From: JBAZOJ01 sp041648755
Lineage (GTDB): Bacteria > Planctomycetota > B143-G9
DNA: 24,920 nucleotides
Assembly (NCBI GenBank): GCA_041648755.1
Contig: JBAZOJ010000022.1
Coordinates: 1-24,920 of the forward strand
Direction of reading: 5' to 3'
Shown: positions 14,102-21,157 of the stretch, in pieces
How the letters are laid out: each line of letters starts with the position of its first letter
Numbering within the stretch: the stretch's first letter is position 1
Notes under the pieces: model-generated
Told to the model about the DNA's origin: nothing
What the model saw: the letters and a program-made list of their open reading frames with translations, nothing else
Databases searched by the model: none
Translations under genes and position numbers: made by a program

Positions 14102-14872
14102 CTATCCCGCTGCCTGGATCCCGATAGTCTTGGCGAATTGATCGATGTTCGAAATGCGGCGGCCGAATGAGGGATAGGTTGCCTGCTGCTTCAGCAGCCA
14201 GCCTGCCAGCCCGGAGTAGATGTACTCGGCCTCTTTTTCCAGGTGCTTGTCCTTAATGCGAGTGTAGAGCTCATTGCCAACAGCCAAACGCTTCAGGGCC
14301 TGCTTTGCCATGGAAATGTCATCGGCGGCGGCAAGTCCGCAGTTGTCACAAGTCATCTCCCGCGCAGCCTTATAGGCAGGAGAAGTGTAAATCTCAAAAG
14401 TGCCTCTCCAACCGTGATTGAGGACATTGTGCGCCAACTCGTGTCCGAGCAGGAATCTCAACTCGGCCGGATTGTCAATTATCCCTTCGAGTGTGCGAGA
14501 CAGCAGTACAATGACTCTCTTGCGGGCGAACTTCAGGGCAAAAGCGTTCATCTCTCCCGAGTTGATTACGATAATCCGGGGAAGTTCCTCGACGCCCAGC
14601 TTTGTACACGCCTCGCGGGCGGCGGTGTATACCTCGGGGAACTGCTCGGGGGATACAGAAGTGCCCAGCAACTGAAGTTTCCGCACGTTCAACTCGCTCA
14701 GAAGCCAGTTGGTGAACCACACAATGAAGATCACCACGAGGAAAATCCCGAGGGTGGCAGCGGTGCTGATTGTGAGAAGAAGCCACACTATTGAGTTTAC
14801 GATCGTAATGGACGTGCGCTGCTTTTTCTCCTCGTCGGAGATACAGTCGCTGACTGAATTGACCCTGTTCAT
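14102..14872 (-). CDS. Membrane-bound M48-family zinc metallopeptidase
   Basis: A 256-residue protease. A strongly hydrophobic segment at about 24-57, long enough for one or two membrane helices, anchors it. The zinc-binding motif is HELAH (144-148) with Glu145 as catalytic base, and the third ligand is probably Glu172 in AAREMTCDNCG. Upstream, FALKFARKRVIVLLSRTLEG is the usual M48 substrate-edge region, and INSGEMNAFAL matches the family's N-A-F motif. The length fits short M48/HtpX-like peptidases, which degrade misfolded membrane proteins, though the substrate here is unknown. Start ATG 14872 has GGAAGG five bases upstream. The gene is monocistronic: its own promoter lies at 14907-14934 and a terminator at 14053-14075. 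Confidence 0.9.
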   Translation of the reverse strand: MNRVNSVSDCISDEEKKQRTSITIVNSIVWLLLTISTAATLGIFLVVIFIVWFTNWLLSELNVRKLQLLGTSVSPEQFPEVYTAAREACTKLGVEELPRIIVINSGEMNAFALKFARKRVIVLLSRTLEGIIDNPAELRFLLGHELAHNVLNHGWRGTFEIYTSPAYKAAREMTCDNCGLAAADDISMAKQALKRLAVGNELYTRIKDKHLEKEAEYIYSGLAGWLLKQQATYPSFGRRISNIDQFAKTIGIQAAG

Positions 14873-14906
14873 TGCGCCTTCCTTTCGTGGAACCTAATAG
14901 GCGCAG

Positions 14907-14934
14907 ATGTTAACTGCGGCGGTCTGCTTGTCAA
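14907..14934 (-). promoter_or_regulatory. Sigma70-like promoter of the M48 gene, TTGACA-16-TAACAT
   Basis: On the minus strand a perfect -35 TTGACA (14934-14929) is followed after 16 bp by TAACAT (14912-14907), four of six consensus bases. It lies 35-62 bp upstream of the start codon. Confidence 0.6.
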
Positions 14935-15027
14935 GTACTTCGTCAATGTGATTGGTGGGAGATCCCTGCAACTTGCGCGCCGATGGGGCAGGGGTGTCCG
15001 ATCCGGGGGGACGGCGTGGCGATGGCC

Positions 15028-15055
15028 TTGACAACTATCTTTGCAGCAGTATCAT
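15028..15055 (+). promoter_or_regulatory. Sigma70-like promoter, TTGACA-16-TATCAT
   Basis: A perfect -35 (15028-15033) and a five-of-six -10 (15050-15055) with 16-bp spacing lie 28 bp before the ATG of the zinc-ribbon membrane protein. The ribosome-binding site AGGAAAGG is at 15071-15078. Confidence 0.7.
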
Positions 15056-15083
15056 CAAGTAACCATATTCAGGAAAGGCAAAG

Positions 15084-15581
15084 ATGCCACAGGAGAATTT
15101 GGATCCCGCCAAGGTGAAGGTTCCCGGTTGGCCGATTGCTGACGGGCCTCGCGTCCATCTCGACAGGGCAATAAAGCGGCTGCAGAGGGGACGCAGGGAC
15201 TGGATAGTTTCTTTCGGTTTTCTGGGAGGGATGTTTTCACTGGTTCCCTTCGCGCGCGGGACGGAGCTGGTTAGCACCAGTTCTTATCTCGTAATCATGC
15301 TCCTTTGCTTTGCTATTGCAGCGGTCCTTGGCATGTTCATTGGCCATAATTTGAGCAAATGGATGCTTGCTGCACAGGACTACCTTGAGTACTGCCTTGC
15401 GGTCGAGGATGAGCGAATGGCCCGCAAGACCGGGAAAATTGGCACGTTCTGCTCTATGTGCCACAAGGAGTGCGATCCCAGAGATGGTTGTGTCGTAGGT
15501 GACAAGTTTCTGTGCAATGAATGTATGATCAAGGAGGGCGACGCGCTTCCCAAGAAGAAGAGCAGGACCCCGACAAGCTGA
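15084..15581 (+). CDS. Two-helix membrane protein with C-terminal zinc ribbon, function unknown
   Basis: A 165-residue protein I do not recognise. Two membrane helices lie at about 41-57 and 66-89, after a basic N-terminal segment (RAIKRLQRGRRDW). A short amphipathic stretch leads to a C-terminal treble-clef/zinc-ribbon pattern: CSMC (123-126) and CNEC (144-147), with extra Cys at 130 and 136. The spacing recalls the ClpX-type C4 zinc finger, but there is no ATPase here. By the positive-inside rule both ends should be cytoplasmic. It has its own promoter and a strong ribosome-binding site. It converges on the FGE-like gene, with only 8 bp between the two stop codons. Confidence 0.85.
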   Translation: MPQENLDPAKVKVPGWPIADGPRVHLDRAIKRLQRGRRDWIVSFGFLGGMFSLVPFARGTELVSTSSYLVIMLLCFAIAAVLGMFIGHNLSKWMLAAQDYLEYCLAVEDERMARKTGKIGTFCSMCHKECDPRDGCVVGDKFLCNECMIKEGDALPKKKSRTPTS

Positions 15582-15589
15582 CGCGCGAC

Positions 15590-17269
15590 CTATTTGGGGA
15601 GCTTCGGTCCCAGCACTACGCGGAAACCGAAGTTATCGTCCATTCCCTCGGGCGGGCATTCGTCGCGGGCGGATGATCGGCAGAATACCGCTTCGTTGAG
15701 CCACGAGCCGCCGCGCAACCCTCGATAAGCCCCGGTCGAGGAGCCAACCGGATCCACCATCTCGGCCGCCTTCTCGTCTCCCGCGAACAAGTCCAGACAC
15801 CATTCGCAGACATTGCCGTGCATATCGTACAAGCCCCAGGCATTGGGCTTCCTGGTGCCGACAGGATGCGGGCCTTTCTCCGAATTGGCGGAGAACCAGG
15901 CGAAGTCTCCGAGCTTCTTCACATCATCGCCAAAGCTGTACTCCGTGGCCCCGCCAGCCCGGCAGCAGTATTCCCATTCGGCTTCAGTGGGCAGGCGATA
16001 CACCATTCCGTCGGGCAGTCGTTTCGCTGCACGCTCGAGTTCCGTTAGTTTGTGGCAGAACTCCATCGCATATTCCCAGTTCACCGAATCCACCGGCAGG
16101 CTGTCGCCCATGCACTTGCTTGGGTTGGCCGCCATCACCGTGCGGAACTGAGCCTGCGTCACCTCCGTTTCGCCCATCGAAAACGCGTAGGTCAATTTGA
16201 CCCGGTATGTCGGCATTTCAGCGCCGTCTTCTTCATCATCGGCCTTCGAGCCCATGACAAAGCTGCCGGGGGAAATGGCGACGAAACGCAGTGGCACGTA
16301 CTTGCCACGGTTTCTCAATTCCTCTGCTTTGCGTGCCTCTTCTTTCATGTGCTCCTCAACCTTCTTGCGCATTTTCTCTCTCACCAGTCCGGACGCGACA
16401 ACGATGCGGAAGCCGTAGTGGTTGCCTGCGAAGTCTGGAAAGACCCCGCACCGGCAGGCAGAGCGGCATTGCTCATCCAACGAACGGAAATCGCCGCCGC
16501 GTACTACGCGTGTGTCCCCCGTCGGCGGGCCGACAGGATCAACCGAAACATCCCCGTCAGGGCGATAGAAGCCCTCGTACCAGTCGAGGCACCACTCAGA
16601 GACGTTGCCGATGGTGTCATAAAGCCCCCAGGCGTTTGGGACCCTGTCTGCAACTGCATGCGGCGCTTCGTTGGAACTACCAGCGATCCAACCGTGGAAG
16701 ATGATCTTATTGGGTTTGTCGCTGAAGTAATAATCGGTGGTAGTTCCAGCGCGGCAGCAATATTCCCATTCCGCTTCAGTAGGAAGCCGGTATTCTAAGC
16801 CGGGCGGGATGTTGCCGATTTCCCGTTCCAGCGCGGTGAGACGTCGGCAGAATTCGACTGCGTCCGCCCACTTGACACGGGTTACCGGAAGATCCACGCC
16901 GGCGAATGCGCTCGGGTCAAAGTCCATTATCGTGCGGTATTGTTCAGCGGTAATCTCGGTTGCGGAGATATAAAAGGGCTCTGAGAACTGGACCAGGTGG
17001 GCGGGTTTCTCGGAGAAAGAGGCGTCCGAGCCCATCACGAAGGTTCCTGCGGGGATTGAAACCAGCTTGATCGGTGCCGTGGCGGGGAAATCCGCCCAGG
17101 GAGGCCGGGATGGGGAAGGCGGAGCCGGGGAATCCATGGCAGACGGGAGCGAAGGTGAGGTGGAGGCTGAGGAGGGAATGGTGGCGGGGGGGTGACCGAT
17201 ACCGAGTAAGAAGACGAGGCAGCCGCCAGCGGCAAAGGATAGTACGGCGACGAGGACGAGTTTTCTCAT
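15590..17269 (-). CDS. Exported protein with two FGE-sulfatase (SUMF1-like) domains
   Basis: A 559-residue protein: signal-anchor at about 3-24 (it contains AAGGC, a poor lipobox), a Ser/Pro-rich linker (30-60), FGE-like domain 1 (about 67-295), a charged helical spacer (EKMRKKVEEHMKEEARKAEE, 298-317) and FGE-like domain 2 (about 327-556). Both domains show the family landmarks: IPAGTFVMGS or ISPGSFVMGS, YRLPTEAEWEYCCRAG, and GLYDxxGNVxEWCLD. In true formylglycine-generating enzymes two Cys five residues apart after GGS are essential; here the first is Ser in domain 1 (GGDFRSLDEQC) and Asn in domain 2 (GGSWLNEAVFC). Sulfatase activation is therefore unlikely, and a binding or scaffold role is more plausible. 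It starts 42 bp after P1 on the same strand and is the last gene of the array. The ribosome-binding site is weak. Confidence 0.88.
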   Translation of the reverse strand: MRKLVLVAVLSFAAGGCLVFLLGIGHPPATIPSSASTSPSLPSAMDSPAPPSPSRPPWADFPATAPIKLVSIPAGTFVMGSDASFSEKPAHLVQFSEPFYISATEITAEQYRTIMDFDPSAFAGVDLPVTRVKWADAVEFCRRLTALEREIGNIPPGLEYRLPTEAEWEYCCRAGTTTDYYFSDKPNKIIFHGWIAGSSNEAPHAVADRVPNAWGLYDTIGNVSEWCLDWYEGFYRPDGDVSVDPVGPPTGDTRVVRGGDFRSLDEQCRSACRCGVFPDFAGNHYGFRIVVASGLVREKMRKKVEEHMKEEARKAEELRNRGKYVPLRFVAISPGSFVMGSKADDEEDGAEMPTYRVKLTYAFSMGETEVTQAQFRTVMAANPSKCMGDSLPVDSVNWEYAMEFCHKLTELERAAKRLPDGMVYRLPTEAEWEYCCRAGGATEYSFGDDVKKLGDFAWFSANSEKGPHPVGTRKPNAWGLYDMHGNVCEWCLDLFAGDEKAAEMVDPVGSSTGAYRGLRGGSWLNEAVFCRSSARDECPPEGMDDNFGFRVVLGPKLPK

Positions 17270-17311
17270 AGGGCTACCACTTTTCGTTGCATCCGCGCTG
17301 ACCGGAGAACG

Positions 17312-18190
17312 CTACCGCTCAAGTTGGAGGAGAAGCACGCGGGATGTGCCGTCAAACACGTAGCCAACCGACCGAATGCCCGCGCCGCGGAACTCGAGAA
17401 TCCTGCGCCAGTGGTTGTAGGCGGTAAGGGGCGTTTGGACATCGTTGCCATTCTGCCGGGCGACCTTCATTTCCTTGAGACGGGCCTCAAGCACCACGAG
17501 GTCAATGGTCGTCTTGTCATCGTCGTTTCCGCACTTGATGAAAACATGAGTGCCTAAGCTGAGGTTCTTGATCACGGGATCGTAAGCGCGGGCGAAGGTG
17601 GCGATGAGACCCTCCTGGTCGGCGACGTAAGGTTGCGTGGAGCCACCGAGTAACTGTGCGGTATGGCCGGGCAGCGCGGTCGTCCGCGTGATCCACTCGA
17701 GCGCAAATCCCTTTTCCTTGAGCACGGCGAGGGCGGCGTCAAGCGACATCTGCGGGTCGAGGGTCGGTGGAGTCTGGGCTTCGTTCTTGACGGCAAGAGC
17801 AACTGTCAGGTCGTGGATGTAGTTGTGTGGGAAGAGCATCTCGACGGCTCGCTCGATATCGCGGATCTTGGAGGGATAGGCCCGCACGACGAGGCGGAAG
17901 TCGAAGGTCAGGTACATCGAGCCCTCGCCCTTGCCGGCCTTCCAGTCGGCGAACTGAACTATGCGATCGAGCAGTGTGTCTATGTTGGGGATGGTGTCGG
18001 GCACCTCGACGGCACGGCCCGGATCATCGATCCTCGGGGCGGTAAAGGAGAGTGCCGGGGAGAGGAACTCCGAAAGGTCAAACGTCCGAGTCACAAGGGG
18101 CTCGATCACCTCATCCTCGGCAGTGGAGTTATCGGCCATGAGAAAGCAGATCGCGAGAAGGAAGAGCGGGACAAGCGCAAGGGACTTCAT
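17312..18190 (-). CDS. Tandem-family exported protein P1
   Basis: A 292-residue member of the unrecognised array family. Signal peptide at about 1-24 (LVPLFLLAICFLMADNSTA). Family landmarks: TRTFDLSEF (34-42), LVVRAYPSKIRDIERAVEML (variant of LIVRNTPEKIRDFDRA), LKEKGFALEWITR, VADQEGLIATFARAYDPVIK, ARLKEMKVARQNGNDVQTPL and the C-terminal strand DGTSRVLLLQLER. It is the member nearest the FGE-like gene (42 bp) and groups with P2 and P5 by the LFPxxxxHxLTVALA segment. The start has AGGA five bases upstream. The leader contains a small CCGCC/GGCGG hairpin (18203-18215). No catalytic residues are conserved across the family, so a structural or binding role is more likely than an enzymatic one. Confidence 0.85.
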   Translation of the reverse strand: MKSLALVPLFLLAICFLMADNSTAEDEVIEPLVTRTFDLSEFLSPALSFTAPRIDDPGRAVEVPDTIPNIDTLLDRIVQFADWKAGKGEGSMYLTFDFRLVVRAYPSKIRDIERAVEMLFPHNYIHDLTVALAVKNEAQTPPTLDPQMSLDAALAVLKEKGFALEWITRTTALPGHTAQLLGGSTQPYVADQEGLIATFARAYDPVIKNLSLGTHVFIKCGNDDDKTTIDLVVLEARLKEMKVARQNGNDVQTPLTAYNHWRRILEFRGAGIRSVGYVFDGTSRVLLLQLER

Positions 18191-18269
18191 GTTTCCTCAC
18201 TTCCGCCGGAGGCGGGTAGTAATGGCGAGGCCGGTCGCGACGCCGAATGGGGCTCACTGAACAAGGGCA

Positions 18270-19157
18270 TCAGTCCTCCAACTCGATCAGCAGCACGCAG
18301 GCTGTCCCGTCGAACAGGTAACCGATGGTCTGCGTGCCCGGACGGGAGAAGACGATCTGCCTGCGCCAGTCGTTGTAGGCAATCACGGGCAACTGGATTT
18401 CGTTGCCGTTCTGGATCGAAGACTTCATCTCCTTCAGACGTGCCTCCTGCACGACAAGATCGAGGGTAGTGACGTTCTCGAAATCGCGGTACTTCAGGTG
18501 GACACTGGCGCCGAAGCCCGCCATCTTGACCACGGGGTCAAACCCTCGCGCGAAGGTTGCAATCAGGCCTTCCTGGTCCGAGACATAGGAAACGGTATTC
18601 CCATTGAACAACCTCGTCACCCGGCCTGCGCAGAGCGTTACCTGGGTGAACCATTTGCAGGAGAATCCTTGTCCCTTCAAGAACGCGAGCCCGTCTTTCA
18701 TCGCAAGCCCTGCATCCACGGCGGGAGGTGCGTCGCCTCCCTCCTTCACTGCGAGGGCGACGGTCAGGTTGTGCGACCAGGGCTTGGGGAAGAGGGTCTC
18801 GATGGCGCGGTCGAAATCGCGGATTTTGGCGGGCGTCACTCTAACCAGGAACCTGTAGCCGTAAGTGAACTGCGCCAGTTCGTCCTTGTTCTCGTCGGGC
18901 CAGCCAGCCAGATCCCGAATCAGATCGGCGGCGTGCTCCGGGTCCATGGCGCCGTCGGTCAGCCCATGATCATCATCCCGGTCGGTAATATCGATGTTCG
19001 GGCCAGGAAAACCTACCGGAGTTCTGAAGAATGCCGACAGGTCGTAGAACTTCGTGACCATCGCAGCCTTGACATCCTCCTGCTCGGCCCCCGAGGTGGC
19101 GGTCATCAGGAATACTACTGCAACGAGCGTCAGGGCGGAAAGCGAGGCGTATTTCAT
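18270..19157 (-). CDS. Tandem-family exported protein P2
   Basis: A 295-residue paralog, closest to P5. Both share TPVGFPGPNIDITD-like sequence after the KxYDLSxFF motif, RIRDFDRAIETLFPKPWSHN-like sequence, and a C-terminal third that is nearly identical (ARLKEMKSSIQNGNEIQLPV and on to DGTACVLLIELE). The underlying DNA is identical over 90 bp (18357-18446 against 21230-21319), although the middles of the two genes differ, which suggests gene conversion. Signal peptide at about 1-23 (SALTLVAVVFLMTATSGA). Start ATG 19157 has a weak site (GGTG). P3 ends 24 bp upstream; P1 starts 79 bp downstream. Confidence 0.85.
   Translation of the reverse strand: MKYASLSALTLVAVVFLMTATSGAEQEDVKAAMVTKFYDLSAFFRTPVGFPGPNIDITDRDDDHGLTDGAMDPEHAADLIRDLAGWPDENKDELAQFTYGYRFLVRVTPAKIRDFDRAIETLFPKPWSHNLTVALAVKEGGDAPPAVDAGLAMKDGLAFLKGQGFSCKWFTQVTLCAGRVTRLFNGNTVSYVSDQEGLIATFARGFDPVVKMAGFGASVHLKYRDFENVTTLDLVVQEARLKEMKSSIQNGNEIQLPVIAYNDWRRQIVFSRPGTQTIGYLFDGTACVLLIELED
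18357..18446. repeat. 90-bp identical tract in P2 (pair of 21230-21319)
   Basis: Encodes the REARLKEM...QNGNEIQLP...NDWRRQ part of P2. By reading base by base it is identical to the tract in P5, whereas flanking sequence differs quickly on both sides. Confidence 0.8.
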
Positions 19158-19181
19158 CTTATCACCATTTCCGTAAAGCGA

Positions 19182-20090
19182 CTACTGTAGCTCGATCAGG
19201 AGGACGCAGGAGGTTTTCTCGAACGAATAGGCCAGTGAACGGGTTCCGGGCTTGTCGAAGGCCAATCTTCTGGTCAGGGTGCACCTTGGGATAACGGGCA
19301 ATTGGATCTCGTTGCCGTTCTGTTTTGAGGTTTTCATTTCCTTGAGTATTTTCTCCCGCAGTGAGCAGTCCAGGGCCAGGCCGTTTTCCGCTTCGGTGGC
19401 CTGCAGAGTCAGCGACACGCCAGCGTGGAGAATCTCTACGACAGGGACAAAGCCGGTGGCCAGTTCGGCTATAAGTCCTTCCTGTTCCGACACGTAGGGC
19501 ACTCCTATCCACGTGGTCAGGCGGCACTTCCGGCCGGGAGCGAGCGTCGTCTGTGTAATCCACTTGGGTGCGTATCCGGCGGCTTTCAGGACGCGCAGGC
19601 CGTCGTCGAGGGTGCCCTGAACGGGACCGAATTCCGGGAGGTCGGTGGCGTCCTTCGACGCGAGCGCGATGCGGACATGGTAACGTGCGGCCCTGGGCAG
19701 GAGGCTCGCGATGGCGCGGTCGAGTTCGGCGATCTTCTCGGGGGTGTTGGTGACGATGAGCCTGCTGTCGTACGAGAAGAGACATTTCACCTTCCCGTTC
19801 AAATCCCAATGCGCGAGTTCCAGCGCAGCGTTGAGGAAAGAATCGGGATCCTCCCGGGGCTCCATCATCCCGAGGTGCGAGGTGTCGGGGTCCTCTTCCG
19901 AATCGAGCCTGGGATCGCCTTCCCCGCTCCGGGAGAAGAACTGCGAGAGGTCATAGACCTTGGTGACCATTGCAGGCTTGACATCCTCCTGCTCGGCTCC
20001 GGTTGACCGGGTCATCAGGAAGACCGCTGCCGCCAGCGCAAGAACAAGGAACAGCACGTATTTCGTCTCAACTCCTTGTGCGTGATACAA
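19182..20090 (-). CDS. Tandem-family exported protein P3 with a mutated start (ACG at the homologous ATG)
   Basis: Paralog closest to P4 and P8 in its signal peptide (KYVLFLVLALAAAVFLMTRS). In P4 and P8 the ribosome-binding site and ATG read AAGGGGTAAGAATG; the aligned P3 sequence is AAGGAGTTGAGACG, so the expected start at 20066 is ACG. The coordinate given uses the first conventional start, TTG 20090, which adds eight residues (TYHAQGVE-like) but has no good ribosome-binding site, whereas the ideal AAGGAG is placed for the ACG. Protein length is 302 from TTG or 294 from ACG. Remaining landmarks are intact: VTKVYDLSQFF, LIVTNTPEKIAELDRAI, VSEQEGLIAELATGFVPVV, KQNGNEIQLPV and CVLLIELQ. The body is open, so only the start is in doubt. 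Confidence 0.8.
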   Translation of the reverse strand: MYHAQGVETKYVLFLVLALAAAVFLMTRSTGAEQEDVKPAMVTKVYDLSQFFSRSGEGDPRLDSEEDPDTSHLGMMEPREDPDSFLNAALELAHWDLNGKVKCLFSYDSRLIVTNTPEKIAELDRAIASLLPRAARYHVRIALASKDATDLPEFGPVQGTLDDGLRVLKAAGYAPKWITQTTLAPGRKCRLTTWIGVPYVSEQEGLIAELATGFVPVVEILHAGVSLTLQATEAENGLALDCSLREKILKEMKTSKQNGNEIQLPVIPRCTLTRRLAFDKPGTRSLAYSFEKTSCVLLIELQ

Positions 20091-20118
20091 GGCCTGTTAT
20101 AGGACTGGGTATTGGCAG

Positions 20119-21003
20119 CTACTCCTCCAACTCAATCAGCAGCACGCCGACAGTCCCGTCAGACGCGTATGTCAGGGCCTGTGTGCCTGGCTCGGCGAAC
20201 GTTACTTGCCTGCGGAATGAGTTGAATGTGACGTCGGGCAACTGGATTTCGTTGCCGTTCTGCATTGTGGTTTTCATGCCTTTGAACCTGGCCTCGCGCA
20301 GCGAGCAGTCAATTAAGACTGCCTCGCCGGTCTCACTCGCTTTCAGTGAGATCACCATCCCAGTGCGCAGGGAACTGGTGACAGGATCATAAGCCCGCGC
20401 GAATGTCGCTATCAGGCCCTCTTGATCTGATATGTACGAGATCGATCGACCTGAGGTGAACCGGGCGGCCACTCCAGTTTTCAACGAAGCAGGGGTCATC
20501 CACTTGAGTTCAAAGCCCTGTCCCTTGAGCGATACCAACCGATCCTCCAGGCTTTTGGCTGCCGGGCCGAAAGGGGGCACCTCATTGGTCTCTTTCGTGG
20601 CAAGGGCAATTCGAACCTGGTAGCAATCGGACTTGGGTAGGACAACTGCGACCGCACGATCAAAGTCACGGATCTTCTCGGGTGTGTTCTGTACAATCAG
20701 CCGCCAGTCTTGAGTCAGGACCATCTCACCTGGATCGTCCAAGTCCCAACCGACCAGTCTCTTGATGTCCTCCAGGGCGGCATAGACTGGAGCGACATCG
20801 GGCTCGTCTGCCAAAAAGACCGCAGGCTGCTCAATTATCTCGAGAAGCTGATAGGGCGGTTCTTCCCTGGAAAAGTAGCGGGAGAGATAGTACACCTTGG
20901 TGACCATTGCAGGCTTGACATCCTCCTGCTCGGCTCCGGTTGACCGGGTCATCAGGAAGACCGCTGCCGCCAGAACAAGAACAAGGAACAGCACGTATCT
21001 CAT
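20119..21003 (-). CDS. Tandem-family exported protein P4
   Basis: A 294-residue paralog and a good reference for the family. Signal peptide 1-24 (VLFLVLVLAAAVFLMTRSTG). Motifs in order: MVTKVYYLSRYF (33-44), GWDLDDPGEM (85-94), RLIVQNTPEKIRDFDRAVAV (101-120), VRIALATKE (130-138), LKGQGFELKWMT (159-170), ISDQEGLIATFARAYDPV (191-208), REARFKGMKTTMQNGNEIQL (236-255), YASDGTVGVLLIELEE (279-294). Start ATG 21003 is set by AAGGGG five bases upstream and by homology; the in-frame extension upstream is intergenic DNA shared with P8. The 139-bp gap before it is the longest complete-gene gap inside the array apart from the P8/P9 gap, and may hold an internal promoter. Confidence 0.88.
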   Translation of the reverse strand: MRYVLFLVLVLAAAVFLMTRSTGAEQEDVKPAMVTKVYYLSRYFSREEPPYQLLEIIEQPAVFLADEPDVAPVYAALEDIKRLVGWDLDDPGEMVLTQDWRLIVQNTPEKIRDFDRAVAVVLPKSDCYQVRIALATKETNEVPPFGPAAKSLEDRLVSLKGQGFELKWMTPASLKTGVAARFTSGRSISYISDQEGLIATFARAYDPVTSSLRTGMVISLKASETGEAVLIDCSLREARFKGMKTTMQNGNEIQLPDVTFNSFRRQVTFAEPGTQALTYASDGTVGVLLIELEE

Positions 21004-21157
21004 TCTTACCCCTTCGATTCGATATTCGTTTGCAGCGGGGGCTGTGGGAGGCAAGCAGGCATTCAAGGTGATTCCCCGCTGGAAATCATCCCGCAGTTTG
21101 ACCCCACGTCAAGGGATTGCGATCAGATTGCTCCGGGTGCTTCTACTCCTCCAACTC
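20895..21157. repeat. Long direct repeat, copy A (P4 start, spacer, P5 end)
   Basis: Matches 24648-24913. The part from 21001 to 21121, which is mostly non-coding spacer, is identical to 24754-24875 except for a single one-base indel. The P4/P8 signal-peptide coding part (20895-21000) has about seven substitutions. The spacer is thus better conserved than the coding DNA on its P4/P8 side, and far better than the gene bodies. Confidence 0.85.
21098..21112. promoter_or_regulatory. Inverted repeat TTGAC-N5-GTCAA in the P5-P4 spacer
   Basis: A perfect 5-bp inverted repeat with a 5-bp centre (CCCAC), about 95-110 bp upstream of the P4 start. On the minus strand one arm gives TTGACG, usable as a -35, but no good -10 follows. 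It may be an operator, and it recurs at 24852-24866. Confidence 0.35.

Noticed and set aside
12629..17269. Possible diversity-generating retroelement targets (DUF1566 and FGE-fold proteins are typical targets)
   Set aside because: No reverse transcriptase gene, no template repeat and no adenine-biased variable repeat at the 3' ends were seen in the window.
15590..17269. A functional formylglycine-generating enzyme for sulfatases
   Set aside because: The first of the two essential Cys is replaced in both domains and no sulfatase gene is nearby.
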